Source: a virus
Direction: 5' to 3' (one strand)
DNA length: 41,317 nt
IMG/VR virus record: IMGVR_UViG_3300006928_000017
Location: 1-41,317 of that record
Shown: in pieces, positions 22,292-32,679 of the stretch
Layout: every line of letters starts with the position of its first letter
Position numbering within the stretch: position 1 is the first letter of the stretch
Translations under genes and position numbers: made by a program
The notes under the pieces: generated by a model
What the model was told of the DNA's origin: nothing
What the model saw: only the letters and a program-made list of their open reading frames with translations
Database searches by the model: none

Positions 22292-25200
22292 ATGGCTGAA
22301 ATTAAACACTCATTCACTGGTGGGAAAATGAATAAAGATCTCGACGAGAGACTTGTGCCAAATGGTGAATATAGACACGCGGAGAACATACAAGTTAGAA
22401 CAACTGATGGAGGAGCTGCAGGCACAGTTCAAAACCTTCAGGGTAATATTAACATTGGTGAGATTACTAGGTTTGGGGTTGTCAACCAAACAACAAACAC
22501 TTTGTATGAAGCGTTAGACGATTCTCCAGTTGCAGGTGTGCAAAAATGTGTTGGATCTATAGCTGATGAGAGGAACGACTCTGCTTATTTCTTCGTTGGA
22601 ACAAGTAGAAATCTACCCTCTAAAGAGCAAATTGTTGCTAGTAGTGGTATAAGAATATTTTATGATTCCATTATAGAGAAATCATTTGTTGAACCAATAC
22701 AAGACAACGTAATACCAGTATGTGTTGATTGGTGGGCTATAGCTTGTACTTATGCTGACGCGGGTTCACCTACTCCATCTGGAGATTTTTCAACAATAAA
22801 CTTAACCGGCATGTCAGGTTTTATGCCAAGAGTCGGGATGGTGGTAGCAGCATTTGAATCAACATCATCATATAACGTTTTAGGATATACTAATCCTCCT
22901 AAAATAAAATCAGTTAGTGGTACAACCATAACGTTAGATAGGCAGATTCCTAGTGGCAATGTAGGTGCCTCAACCGTCGCCTTTCTTTTTTACACGCTTG
23001 AAGAAGATAGAGTTTTAAATTTTGGTATTGATAAAAAAATAACAGGAATAAATATTATAGATAATCTTTTATTCTGGACAGATGGCTATAACGAGCCTAA
23101 AAAAATAAATTTAGATAGATGTAAGCTATCAGCAGTAGCTGACCAGCAGTTTACGCCACCTTACCGACACACAAAGCTATTTGTTACGAATCCTTCTAGT
23201 GGTGATTACGTTTCGATACAATCAGTTGAACAGAGTGTTCCAAATCAAGATCTTAAAAAAGAACACATAACTGTTATAAAAAAGCCTCCAACAAATCAAC
23301 CAACATTGACAATGAACACGTCTAGACGTAGTGGTAATATAAACTGTTGGGTTAGTGGAGATATATTTTACGGTGGTGGAAATCCTGAGATAGGTGATAC
23401 TAGAATAATACCACTAGGTGGACAGTATAATTATTTACCAAATGATATTTTAACATTCTCTGACATAAGTGATGGAGATGCTGGGATAGTTAGTGTGACA
23501 GCGACTGTAACACAATCTGAAACAGACGTTAACGACAATACAACAATAACGGTGCAATTAACATCTATTGACCCCGACTTAACTCAACAAAACGTAAATT
23601 GGAATATATCACTAAATCAAGGAAAGCCCCTATTTGAATTAAAGTTGGGTAGAATAGGTTATAGATATAAATATGACGATGGAGAGTATTCAACGTTTTC
23701 TCCTTGGTCAGAATTAGTTTTTAAACCTGGAGCTTTTAGATACACTCCAAGTACTGGTTACAATACTGGTATGACAAATAACGTTAGAGAAATAGTTGTA
23801 GAAGACTTTATTCCATGCGTTGATGTTCGTCCTTGGGATGTTAAAGCTGTAGATATATTATTTAAAACAACTGATAATCAGAATGTTTATATTATAAAAA
23901 CAATAACTAGAGAAATAGACCCAGAATGGGAAAATTTTGTCGAGAGTTGGGGAGCTAACACGGGTAGAATAATTTTAACATCTGAGTTAATTCATAAGGT
24001 TATATCCTCAGACCAAACATTAAGAAGTTGGGATAACGTGCCAAGAACGGCGGTTGCTCAAGAGATGGTTGGTAATAGGTTGATTTTTGCTAATTATACT
24101 CAAGGTTACAATGTTGATCAGTATGTGGGACTTACGCAGCAGATAATGACTAATTCTATACAAACCCTAAGCCCACATAAATCAGTAAAATCTATTAGAA
24201 GTTATAAATGGGGTATGGTCTTCTCTGATCTATATGGAAGACAAACACCCGTGCTGTCTTCCAGTTATAGCTTCTCATCGTTTGGTGACGGTTCTTCGGT
24301 TACTGGAGATATAGTGGTACCAAAAGATTACTGTGACAAACAAAATTACTTTAGACTACAACAACAGTGGAGTGAAGATCCACCATTAGAACTAGAATAC
24401 GTTAGCTATTACGTTAAAGAAACATCTAGTGAGTATTATAATTTGGTAATGGATAGGTGGTATGATGCTGAAGATGGTAACGTGTGGTTATCTTTTCCAT
24501 CTGCTGACAGAAACAAGGTTGATGAAGATACTTATTTAATTTTAAAAAATGAGAATGGTAATCAAAATGCCGTTTTAGAAGAAGCTCGTTATAAAATAAT
24601 ATCTATATCAAATGATGTGCCAGATTATGTTAAAATGGATGGTAGAATCATGGGTAGAACGAATGCTATTTCTAACATTAATGTATATGATACTGATTGG
24701 ACAACAGATCCTCCCACAACGGGTCTTATGCAGGGTAATAATGGCTCGTCCGCAGACGGGACGCCATTCAGTTTAAAGCACACGACTGAACTTTTCCACC
24801 CGGATCAACCTTTTCGCGCAGATGAGGAATCATTTAAGGGTAATACTAAGTGGGTTAGAGTAGTAGCTAAAGCTTCGGGTGTGGAGAAAAAAAGTAAATG
24901 GCACAAGGTGTCTAGATTTGATTTTGGAGCGGATATTCAGTCGAGTAGCACGTGGGCCTTTATTGACTTTGATATCGCGACTTCTACATTTATAACAAAA
25001 CCATTTGGTGATGAAATAGATTTCGCAGACGAGTTTGCACAAGAGAATATTACGGTTGATTACTCTCAGGATCCATATAATTATATAGAATGGTTCCTTG
25101 AATATAGAGATGATGTTATAGAAACTAAACCCGAATTCGACGGTAGGTTTTTTGTTAAAATTGAAAATGATGGAATAATAACAAGTAAAATAACAAAACA

Positions 25201-28200
25201 ATCTAACACCGACTATTTAGTAACTGGTCAATTTGATGTATCTTATATATCTATGGATCCTGATCCATTTTTTGAAAATATAAACAGCGAGTCATATCTT
25301 AACTATGATTCAAGTGTAAACAATGCTAATCCAAGTGCGGAATCACAAGGTAATCTAGGTGGTGTTAACTATACTAACACAGAATGGAGTAGTTATGGAA
25401 CTGGATTAGATTCAACCAATTGGGTTAGAGGTTTTCAACACACCGGTTTAGAACCAGTTGACCCACTTAGTGTTGATGGTAATAATTACAATCAACCTCC
25501 ACCAAACGGCGATTATAACTACACATGGTGGGAAGTTTCTGGGGAGGGATCTTTAATGCTGATTCAATCTAGCAGCTACCCTGCTTATTATCAAGGAGGA
25601 ATAACATGGCAAGAGTTGTTTAACCAGCAAAACGATCAACCTTATAGTGAATCGGATAATTCAAGTATTATACAAGATTTTTGGATGGCATTTGACTCAC
25701 AGGGAGCTACTAAAGTATTCATAGATAACACACCTGTGCATCACGGTATGATTGAACCTGGTAGTATTTCGAAAACATCTGAAACGCAGGCTATATCCAT
25801 GGGTCCCTCATCATCAGGTTCAATTTATGGTACACATTTTTGGAATAGTGGTAAAAGACAGAACTCTGGATTATTCAAAGGAGACATATCATCTTCACAT
25901 AATCCTGGTTACGATTTAATGGACGCAAACATATCTGGTGGGGTTGGAGAAAATCCTGGATTTCTAATTGTTGATGGAACCCTGGGTGGTTTAACATTCT
26001 CTAGTTTGGGTTCTGGTAGTGATGTTCCTGGGGTTTTTTATGAACTTAGAAACGCACTAGCAACTGGTGGTACTTATTTTAGATTTAAAGACGATCCATA
26101 TAAAACAGTATATAAAACAATTCCTCTAAAAGCCTGTGTTTTTATTGGCAGTTTGATACCTAACCAATCCCAAGGTACCGGAGAGCAGTGGATTGAGGGG
26201 GATGTGGTGGATAGTGGCACAAACATGACGATGGATCCAGGTATGGGTATTGGTGGAGCGATGACGTGGAACGGCCGTCAACAAACAAACTACGATATCA
26301 ATCCAGAGAATGATGATTTTTACAATAAAAGAACATCTTTTGTTATTTGGTTTAGACAGATAGAAAACGGAGTTTTTAGAAAAGATTTCGTGTCTGGTGA
26401 TTCTGGACCCTGGAGAGGATATGGTGTTGAAACAGATATATGGGATCCTAGATCTGCTGTTGCTCACAATGGTTCCACGTCTATGTCAATAGAGATGTTA
26501 AAATCAGTTCCAGCTTCAGAGGATTTAAATGAACAAGAGCAAGTACCATCATCAGCGTGTTGGGAGACAGAACCAAAAGAAGACGCTGGATTAGATATAT
26601 ATTACGAGGGATCTAGTAAGTGGCCAATAAGATTAAATAGTAATAGTATAATACCATATGTTGGTCCATCATCTAAAGTTGGTGATGCTTATAAAGTTAG
26701 TGTAGAAGATAGAGTGTCTGAAGTAAATGGAGAAATTGTTTACACGCCAATCAACTTACCAATAACAGCATTTGTTAATAACGTCTCTGGATTAGCCATT
26801 CAGATCTTCTCTTCAAACACCGAGGGCGCATCATTATCTAGTGGTATCCTACAAGCTGATGATATACTTAAGTTTCATCATCCCAATGGAACGATAACAA
26901 GGTCAAAGATAGTAAAGGAAGTCACGGTAGATAGTGACATGAATGTTATTGACTTTGTTCCTTCAACTGGAGCTCAACCAATAACACTTCGGGGTATTCA
27001 TATGGGTACGAATGTATTTTATATTATCCCGACTCAAACAAATAACGCTGCGGCGATTGCCGCTGCTGATGGCTGGCTTCCTACGCAAGGTTGGACAGTA
27101 TCTGGATCCTCCGTTTCGGGTAGTGATAATGAAGTCACATACAGCTCAGTTACGGCATCGTCTGAGGAAACTGCTGGTGGAATGGAATTTATGAGTGGAT
27201 TATATGTTCTAATCCAATGCGATGTTAGTTCATTTATTTACAGCTCATTTAGTACTAGTAATGTAGACGCTCAAGCGGCTTCAGTAAATGGAGTAGGTCC
27301 TTGGGATGGGCTTGGAAATGATATAATGCAGGTATTAGAATTTGAAGTAACATTTACTCCTCCAGAGGTATCAGATAGTGCTCCTTGGTATCAACTTGAT
27401 CCAGACGTGTGGCAGTATCCAATTGACTTAGCGTGGTTTAATTGCTATTCATTTGGAAATGGAGTTGAGTCAGATAGAATAAGAGACGATTATAATGCGC
27501 CTACTATAGATAATGGTATTAAGGTTTCTACAACATTTTTAGATTATACGTATGAAGAAAGAGGTAGTGGATTAATATATTCTGGATTATACAACTCAAT
27601 AAGTAGCACTAATAATCTAAATGAGTTTAATATGTCTGAGAAGATAACTAAGGATTTAAATCCAGCTTATGGATCTATACAGTCGTTAAAAACGAGAAAC
27701 ACGGACGTGGTTGTGTTATGTGAGGACAAAGTGTTAAAGGTGATAGCAAATAAAGACGCTATGTATAATGCTGATGGTAATTCTCAACTTGTTTCCACAA
27801 ATAGAGTTCTTGGGACAGCTGTTCCATTTGCTGGTGACTACGGTATATCTAAAAATCCAGAATCACTAGCGTGGGATCAATTTAGATTATATTTTACAGA
27901 TAAACAAAGAGGTGCGGTTTTAAGATTATCTGGAGATGGCTTAACGCCAATATCAAACGTTGGTATGAGAGAGTGGTTTAGAGATAATCTAAAGTTATCT
28001 AAATCACTACTAGGTACATTTGATATTGTTAACGGTGAATACAACTTAACCTTAAGCTATAGTGAGAATATATTAGCTAATGAAAACTTCTCAACGTTAA
28101 CGGACACAACAGTATCTTTTAACGAAGCTAGTAAAGGTTGGGTTAGTTTTAAGTCTTTTATACCTGAAACTGGTATCTCAATAACTGGTAACTACATAAC

Positions 28201-29320
28201 TGTCAAGGATAGAAACATATGGAAACACTACGCTGATGTCACATCTATACCAAGTAATACATTTTACGGAAATCAATACGAGTCTAGAGTTGACGTTTTA
28301 TTCAATGACACAATGGATGTTGTTAAGTCTTTTAAATCTATTAATTACGAAGGTTCACAAGCTAGAACTGTTATAGATGTTGTAAATGGCTTTATGGGTG
28401 GTGTTTTTGATGGTCAAAATATTTCTGATAAATTTGGATGGTGGGTTGAGTCATTTAATACAGATTTAGATGTTGGTACTGTAAAAGATTTTCTAAACAA
28501 AGAGGGCAAGTGGTTTAATCACGTTATAGGTAACGAACTATTAGCAGTTGGTGATGATGGAGGTTCTACAACTGAAGACTGGAGAGATAATATAGATACA
28601 AGTGCTTTTAATACACAAGGGCTTGGGTTTGCGACAGCTATTAGTTCAGATACAGTTCCAGATGGTTGGGTTGATGTTGCTGCTATAGACGCAATGGCTC
28701 CATGGGCTAAATTTACATTTGATGAAGAACAAACTGGAGTAGGTGGTATAAAACATAAAACCATGTTTGATGGATTCGCGAGGTCCGAGGGCGATTTTAT
28801 TTTGTTCGAGTGTTCTTTATGGATACCTTTAGACAATATGCCTGGAACAACCACTCAAGTTAAATTTGATTTTGGTGATGAGGTTAGCACCGTAGTAGTG
28901 CCACAAGGAGAGCTATTTTTAATACAACAAGTTCGTGTAACAACTAACGCTGATTGGAGTAATCAGATGAAGGTATATATAGATGCTGAAGAAAATGGTG
29001 GAGCACCAATGGCGGGTGCTTCCATATACATGGCTCAACCGTCGATTATGGTGATGAATTCAGATGCAGTTGAATTATTAAATGTTAACCATGAGATGGT
29101 AGTTTCAGGAACTTTCAGCGGTTGTGTTCTTAGTACTATACAATCAGAGTTAGAGCCATATGGAAGCGGGAGCGGAACAAGTCAGTGGTTTAATGTTCCA
29201 GATAACACGGTTGTCACTGGAACAAATGATGAGGTTTGGATAGACGGTTGGAGAGAACATAGTGTTAATGGGACAATGAGTTATTCATCTTGGGATCACT
29301 TCCCTGAATTAGAAGGTTAA
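22292..29320 (+). CDS. Giant virion protein, stabilization/muzzle-like
   Basis: 2342 residues. The N-terminus (KHSFTGGKMNKDLDERLVP, then NGEYRHAENIQV) is the signature start of stabilization/muzzle-type proteins of crAss-like and marine podoviruses that plug the tail tube. Residues about 1790-1900 hold another conserved block (SIQSLKTRNTDVVVLCEDK, YNADGNSQL, GDYGISKNPESLAW, YFTDKQRGAVLRLS). The middle (about 880-1590) is Gly/Ser/Asn-rich beta material and seems an insertion compared with a minimal protein. The last 250 residues look like a beta-sandwich, possibly sugar binding. One piece, no frameshift. No enzymatic motif identified. Confidence 0.75.
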   Translation: MAEIKHSFTGGKMNKDLDERLVPNGEYRHAENIQVRTTDGGAAGTVQNLQGNINIGEITRFGVVNQTTNTLYEALDDSPVAGVQKCVGSIADERNDSAYFFVGTSRNLPSKEQIVASSGIRIFYDSIIEKSFVEPIQDNVIPVCVDWWAIACTYADAGSPTPSGDFSTINLTGMSGFMPRVGMVVAAFESTSSYNVLGYTNPPKIKSVSGTTITLDRQIPSGNVGASTVAFLFYTLEEDRVLNFGIDKKITGINIIDNLLFWTDGYNEPKKINLDRCKLSAVADQQFTPPYRHTKLFVTNPSSGDYVSIQSVEQSVPNQDLKKEHITVIKKPPTNQPTLTMNTSRRSGNINCWVSGDIFYGGGNPEIGDTRIIPLGGQYNYLPNDILTFSDISDGDAGIVSVTATVTQSETDVNDNTTITVQLTSIDPDLTQQNVNWNISLNQGKPLFELKLGRIGYRYKYDDGEYSTFSPWSELVFKPGAFRYTPSTGYNTGMTNNVREIVVEDFIPCVDVRPWDVKAVDILFKTTDNQNVYIIKTITREIDPEWENFVESWGANTGRIILTSELIHKVISSDQTLRSWDNVPRTAVAQEMVGNRLIFANYTQGYNVDQYVGLTQQIMTNSIQTLSPHKSVKSIRSYKWGMVFSDLYGRQTPVLSSSYSFSSFGDGSSVTGDIVVPKDYCDKQNYFRLQQQWSEDPPLELEYVSYYVKETSSEYYNLVMDRWYDAEDGNVWLSFPSADRNKVDEDTYLILKNENGNQNAVLEEARYKIISISNDVPDYVKMDGRIMGRTNAISNINVYDTDWTTDPPTTGLMQGNNGSSADGTPFSLKHTTELFHPDQPFRADEESFKGNTKWVRVVAKASGVEKKSKWHKVSRFDFGADIQSSSTWAFIDFDIATSTFITKPFGDEIDFADEFAQENITVDYSQDPYNYIEWFLEYRDDVIETKPEFDGRFFVKIENDGIITSKITKQSNTDYLVTGQFDVSYISMDPDPFFENINSESYLNYDSSVNNANPSAESQGNLGGVNYTNTEWSSYGTGLDSTNWVRGFQHTGLEPVDPLSVDGNNYNQPPPNGDYNYTWWEVSGEGSLMLIQSSSYPAYYQGGITWQELFNQQNDQPYSESDNSSIIQDFWMAFDSQGATKVFIDNTPVHHGMIEPGSISKTSETQAISMGPSSSGSIYGTHFWNSGKRQNSGLFKGDISSSHNPGYDLMDANISGGVGENPGFLIVDGTLGGLTFSSLGSGSDVPGVFYELRNALATGGTYFRFKDDPYKTVYKTIPLKACVFIGSLIPNQSQGTGEQWIEGDVVDSGTNMTMDPGMGIGGAMTWNGRQQTNYDINPENDDFYNKRTSFVIWFRQIENGVFRKDFVSGDSGPWRGYGVETDIWDPRSAVAHNGSTSMSIEMLKSVPASEDLNEQEQVPSSACWETEPKEDAGLDIYYEGSSKWPIRLNSNSIIPYVGPSSKVGDAYKVSVEDRVSEVNGEIVYTPINLPITAFVNNVSGLAIQIFSSNTEGASLSSGILQADDILKFHHPNGTITRSKIVKEVTVDSDMNVIDFVPSTGAQPITLRGIHMGTNVFYIIPTQTNNAAAIAAADGWLPTQGWTVSGSSVSGSDNEVTYSSVTASSEETAGGMEFMSGLYVLIQCDVSSFIYSSFSTSNVDAQAASVNGVGPWDGLGNDIMQVLEFEVTFTPPEVSDSAPWYQLDPDVWQYPIDLAWFNCYSFGNGVESDRIRDDYNAPTIDNGIKVSTTFLDYTYEERGSGLIYSGLYNSISSTNNLNEFNMSEKITKDLNPAYGSIQSLKTRNTDVVVLCEDKVLKVIANKDAMYNADGNSQLVSTNRVLGTAVPFAGDYGISKNPESLAWDQFRLYFTDKQRGAVLRLSGDGLTPISNVGMREWFRDNLKLSKSLLGTFDIVNGEYNLTLSYSENILANENFSTLTDTTVSFNEASKGWVSFKSFIPETGISITGNYITVKDRNIWKHYADVTSIPSNTFYGNQYESRVDVLFNDTMDVVKSFKSINYEGSQARTVIDVVNGFMGGVFDGQNISDKFGWWVESFNTDLDVGTVKDFLNKEGKWFNHVIGNELLAVGDDGGSTTEDWRDNIDTSAFNTQGLGFATAISSDTVPDGWVDVAAIDAMAPWAKFTFDEEQTGVGGIKHKTMFDGFARSEGDFILFECSLWIPLDNMPGTTTQVKFDFGDEVSTVVVPQGELFLIQQVRVTTNADWSNQMKVYIDAEENGGAPMAGASIYMAQPSIMVMNSDAVELLNVNHEMVVSGTFSGCVLSTIQSELEPYGSGSGTSQWFNVPDNTVVTGTNDEVWIDGWREHSVNGTMSYSSWDHFPELEG

Positions 29321-29325
29321 ATATA

Positions 29326-31140
29326 ATGGCTAAAAAATACAAAATATCAAAACTTAAAATAGTTAAACCCATTGGATATAGCGATGGAGCTGGAAATGAG
29401 GTTACTACAGGTGCACTAAATATAACACCTGAGCCTGGATATAGTGTTGTTGCTGGTGATTTTTCTATAACAAAATTACCACCTCAGATAGAAAGCGTCG
29501 TATTTACAAACACCTCTACAGTTGTAACATCTCATGGAGATGCTGACAATAAGGTTGTGGCGACATTTACTTTTAAAAAAGACTTCGTTGTTACAGAAGG
29601 TAATATTAAAATATTATTACCAATAAAAGGTATTGCTAGGCGTTTATCTAGAGCTAGTAAGCAAACAACATCCTGGGAGTTTAATGTAAGTAGGAAACAT
29701 AGTGCAGCTAACTATGGTTGGGGAGTTTATCCATTATTGACAACAAGGAAACTAACGTCTTTAGAGACAAGTGACGTACTCAGTACTACTAGACCTGACT
29801 ATAAGGAATCAATAATTAAAGGTTATGGTGATCCAAATGAAAAAGAACAAGCCTTATGGTTCTACATGCAACCATCTGCTGGGTATAAGTTCGCAAAAAA
29901 GCCTTATTTAAAAATTACAAATCCAGTTGGTAGTAAAATAAAAATCCACATAGAGAATAGTAGTGAGGCCGCTGTGGGTTATCCAAAGGTGTTTAGCGCT
30001 GTATTATACATAACAGCTAAGGAGGATGTTAATATTACAGAAGGCGTGGACATCGAGTTTGTTTGCGAAACTATAGCGGAGAAGGTTGAAACACGAGTTA
30101 TAAATGCTATAAGTGTTGGATCTGATAGAGTTGGTACTCTTGGTGGAACAAAAACTATAAGTATAAACGCAACTAGAGGTTCTGAGTTTAAAGTTGTGGC
30201 AACAAGAAGAAGTACCGGTAAGTCAACACTGGTGGGAACTAATTCAACATATGCTGACCCGATATATGGAAGTACACCAGCTAAGTTAATTCACTGTGAA
30301 AGAAATGGTGTCTATTCTGTTAAAATGAAAATACCACCATCAGTAATATTAGTTACCAAAATGAATGGTGCTATTAGTGGTGCCTCAACGTTAACACTAG
30401 ACAGTGTTAATGGTGTTATGAAAGATGATAAAATAACAACACTTGATAAAACACAAATTGATAGTGCAACATTAAGAAAAGTACTATCAGTTAACACTAG
30501 TACCAAGCAGGTTACATTAGACGGAAATGTCAGTATTCTTGATGATAAAAAAGTTGTATTTACTAGGTCTGACAAGTATGATGTGAATGTTGTTCCATCG
30601 GAATTTACTCAAACAGTATTCTCATCCAATATACCGGAGAAACAAGTAGGTGAAGATGGTAGAGAGTACTTGTACACGATAAATCAAGATAACCCACCAA
30701 CACTATCTTTCACTTGGTCTATTGGTGGTCTTGGTGGCACAATAACACTACCTAGTACCGTGACAGCTGTTGGTAAAATAAACGCAACAGCAAGAGATTC
30801 TAGAATTACATCATCAGACGCTATGGTCAACACTAATGAATTAGGACAATTTAGAATAAATGTTATATTTAAGATCGCAGCTCCAAGTGGATTCGGTACC
30901 CCTAGTCAACCTCTTTTTTCAAATACGGATTCAGCAGCTTCTCACTGGACCAACTCTTTACCATCAAGTAACGGTGGCACTGAAGTTGTGTTGTTTAATA
31001 TTCAAGCAAGTCGATCTACCACGTCAACAACTAATGATACTATATCGATGACAATTTATGGACAGATAAAAAAGTGGGGAAATGCAGATGTAGCAATGGA
31101 TTTTGATCTTGATCAAATAACAGGAATATATACACCTTAA
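29326..31140 (+). CDS. Putative tail or fibre protein with beta repeats
   Basis: 604 residues, beta-rich and Thr/Ser/Val-heavy. The first 75 residues repeat a pattern ITPEPGYSVVAGDFSITKLP, then VVFTNT. Two later stretches of similar type (ATFTFKKDFVVTEGNIKILL and AVLYITAKEDVNITEGVDIEF) suggest repeated Ig-like domains. It starts 5 nt after the giant gene. Probably part of the tail or receptor-binding apparatus; I cannot prove it. Confidence 0.6.
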   Translation: MAKKYKISKLKIVKPIGYSDGAGNEVTTGALNITPEPGYSVVAGDFSITKLPPQIESVVFTNTSTVVTSHGDADNKVVATFTFKKDFVVTEGNIKILLPIKGIARRLSRASKQTTSWEFNVSRKHSAANYGWGVYPLLTTRKLTSLETSDVLSTTRPDYKESIIKGYGDPNEKEQALWFYMQPSAGYKFAKKPYLKITNPVGSKIKIHIENSSEAAVGYPKVFSAVLYITAKEDVNITEGVDIEFVCETIAEKVETRVINAISVGSDRVGTLGGTKTISINATRGSEFKVVATRRSTGKSTLVGTNSTYADPIYGSTPAKLIHCERNGVYSVKMKIPPSVILVTKMNGAISGASTLTLDSVNGVMKDDKITTLDKTQIDSATLRKVLSVNTSTKQVTLDGNVSILDDKKVVFTRSDKYDVNVVPSEFTQTVFSSNIPEKQVGEDGREYLYTINQDNPPTLSFTWSIGGLGGTITLPSTVTAVGKINATARDSRITSSDAMVNTNELGQFRINVIFKIAAPSGFGTPSQPLFSNTDSAASHWTNSLPSSNGGTEVVLFNIQASRSTTSTTNDTISMTIYGQIKKWGNADVAMDFDLDQITGIYTP

Positions 31141-31150
31141 TTAAAATAAC

Positions 31151-31585
31151 ATGCAATTAATAGCTTTATCTTTTTCGAACACGGGACTAAATATATCACT
31201 ACAGGTAGGTGATGATATTTTTTACTCTAACACCTTGGCGGGTATTAACTTTCAATCACAAGTTGGAATTGGGTATTCTATTGAAAGTGGTGGTGAAACG
31301 TCTAATACGAACAACTGTCAATATCTTGGTCGTGTTACAGCTATAAATGGAGATATTCTAGAAATACAAGCTAGTGATTTAATTGGTGTTACCGTGAGTG
31401 TTGACGGTACTATGCAAATTGATAGTGTAGATTTATTCAATATTTATTTCTTCTTCTCTAAGAGTAATTCGGCTAACACATCATCATTAAAAGGATATTA
31501 TGGTTTATTATCACTTAGGAATAACGCTATTGATAAAGCTGAGTTGTTTAATGTTTCAGCTGAGATCGTTGGGAGTAGTAAATAA
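31151..31585 (+). CDS. Conserved small tail protein
   Basis: 144 residues of beta strands. The C-terminal block FFFSKSNSANTSSLKGYYGL, followed by an AELFNVSAEIVGSSK end, is a recurring form in phage proteins beside the muzzle-like gene (FxFSK ... S-S-x-x-GYY ... K-AELF-x-V-x-E). No enzyme motif. 10 nt after the tail/fibre gene, so same transcript. Confidence 0.6.
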   Translation: MQLIALSFSNTGLNISLQVGDDIFYSNTLAGINFQSQVGIGYSIESGGETSNTNNCQYLGRVTAINGDILEIQASDLIGVTVSVDGTMQIDSVDLFNIYFFFSKSNSANTSSLKGYYGLLSLRNNAIDKAELFNVSAEIVGSSK

Positions 31586-31597
31586 TTGGTAAAAAAT

Positions 31598-31614
31598 GTA
31601 ACTATATATTAGTA
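31598..31614 (+). promoter_or_regulatory. Candidate late promoter motif
   Basis: GTAACTATATATTAGTA, ending 24 nt before the ATG at 31639; matches the motif at 20527-20543 in 13 of 17 positions or more depending on gap placement. Confidence 0.4.
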
Positions 31615-31638
31615 AATAATAATTTAAAAATTTAAAAC

Positions 31639-31935
31639 ATGGCATTTAAAATGAAAGGGTGGCAAGCTCACTCAAATTCACCATTACAAAAAAAGTCTTA
31701 TAATTCACCATTGAAAAATGAGGAGGAGGAGAAGAAAAGCTGGTTAAAGGAAAAATGGGAGAACGTGAAAGATAAAGCTAGTAATGTTTGGGAAGAAGTT
31801 AAATCTAAAGCTGTAAATATGGATAGCGTGGTTGGAAATCCAGGTTGGGTTGAGAGTCAAAGAGCGTTTGAAAAGAAACAAAACGAAATGAGACAAAAGT
31901 ATCTCGATGCTTTAAGAAAATCTAACGAATCTTAA
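31639..31935 (+). CDS. Small amphipathic protein with MAFKMK leader
   Basis: 98 residues. MAFKMKG start, a Ser/Pro/Leu segment (two NSPL units), then a highly charged amphipathic helix (about 28-60: EEEEKKSWLKEKWENVKDK...), and a second charged helix at the end. Shape suggests an internal virion or membrane-contact peptide. The MAFKMK start is the same as in the HExxH protein at 7374. The following gene starts 1 nt after its stop. Confidence 0.6.
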   Translation: MAFKMKGWQAHSNSPLQKKSYNSPLKNEEEEKKSWLKEKWENVKDKASNVWEEVKSKAVNMDSVVGNPGWVESQRAFEKKQNEMRQKYLDALRKSNES

Positions 31936-31936
31936 C

Positions 31937-32659
31937 ATGCGCAACAAGGAAGATAGTCCATTAAATTTTGCTGGAGCTGCCTTAGCTGTTGGTGCTGCTG
32001 TTAATTTAGGTTTAGGTATATGGGGTAAATCTAAAGCTGACAAAGCTGCAGAGAAAGCTAGAGAAAAAGAGAAAGAATCTAGAGAAGAGATGAATAGATT
32101 GAAAGATATCTATGCAAATCTAGATACTAGTAATCCATTTCTTAATATGGAAAATAAGTTTGAAGATTTAACTATTAATCAGAAAGCCGCTGATTTTCAA
32201 AGGCAACAATTCCAACAAAGTCAAGCCAATATATTAGGTGAACTTAGAGGTGCTGCTGGAGGTAGTGGTATAGCTTCGCTTGCTCAGTCTTTAGCTCAAC
32301 AGGGTCAACTAGCTTCACAAAAAGCTGCAGCTGACATAGGTGCTCAAGAACAAAGAAACCAAATGTTAAAACAACAGGAGGCTAGTAGAATACAAGGTAT
32401 GGAGAGACAAGGTGAGGTAACATCTAGACAAATGGAGTTAAATAAACAATCTACTCTATTAGGTATGTCACAGCAGGAAACAGCAGCGTACGCACAACAA
32501 GCTCAAGACGCTAGTCAAGCTGGTTGGGATGCTTTAGCTGGTGGTATTCAAGGTGCTACTAGTATGGCGGTAGCTGGTATTGGTGCCGGTGCGAGTGCTT
32601 CTGCTCCAAAAGGATTCGAATGGGATAAGACTTCTGATTCTTATGTTAGAACGGGGTAA
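31937..32659 (+). CDS. Putative internal virion protein with membrane segment
   Basis: 240 residues. A hydrophobic N-terminal stretch (about 11-27: AGAALAVGAAVNLGLGIWG), then a long charged helix, a Gln/Ala-rich region (LAQSLAQQGQLASQKAAAD), and a second Gly/Ala-rich apolar stretch (about 200-220). This matches small ejection proteins (T7 gp14-like), which leave the capsid first and form part of a channel through the envelope. Confidence 0.65.
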   Translation: MRNKEDSPLNFAGAALAVGAAVNLGLGIWGKSKADKAAEKAREKEKESREEMNRLKDIYANLDTSNPFLNMENKFEDLTINQKAADFQRQQFQQSQANILGELRGAAGGSGIASLAQSLAQQGQLASQKAAADIGAQEQRNQMLKQQEASRIQGMERQGEVTSRQMELNKQSTLLGMSQQETAAYAQQAQDASQAGWDALAGGIQGATSMAVAGIGAGASASAPKGFEWDKTSDSYVRTG

Positions 32660-32679
32660 TTAATATAAAATAAAATAAT

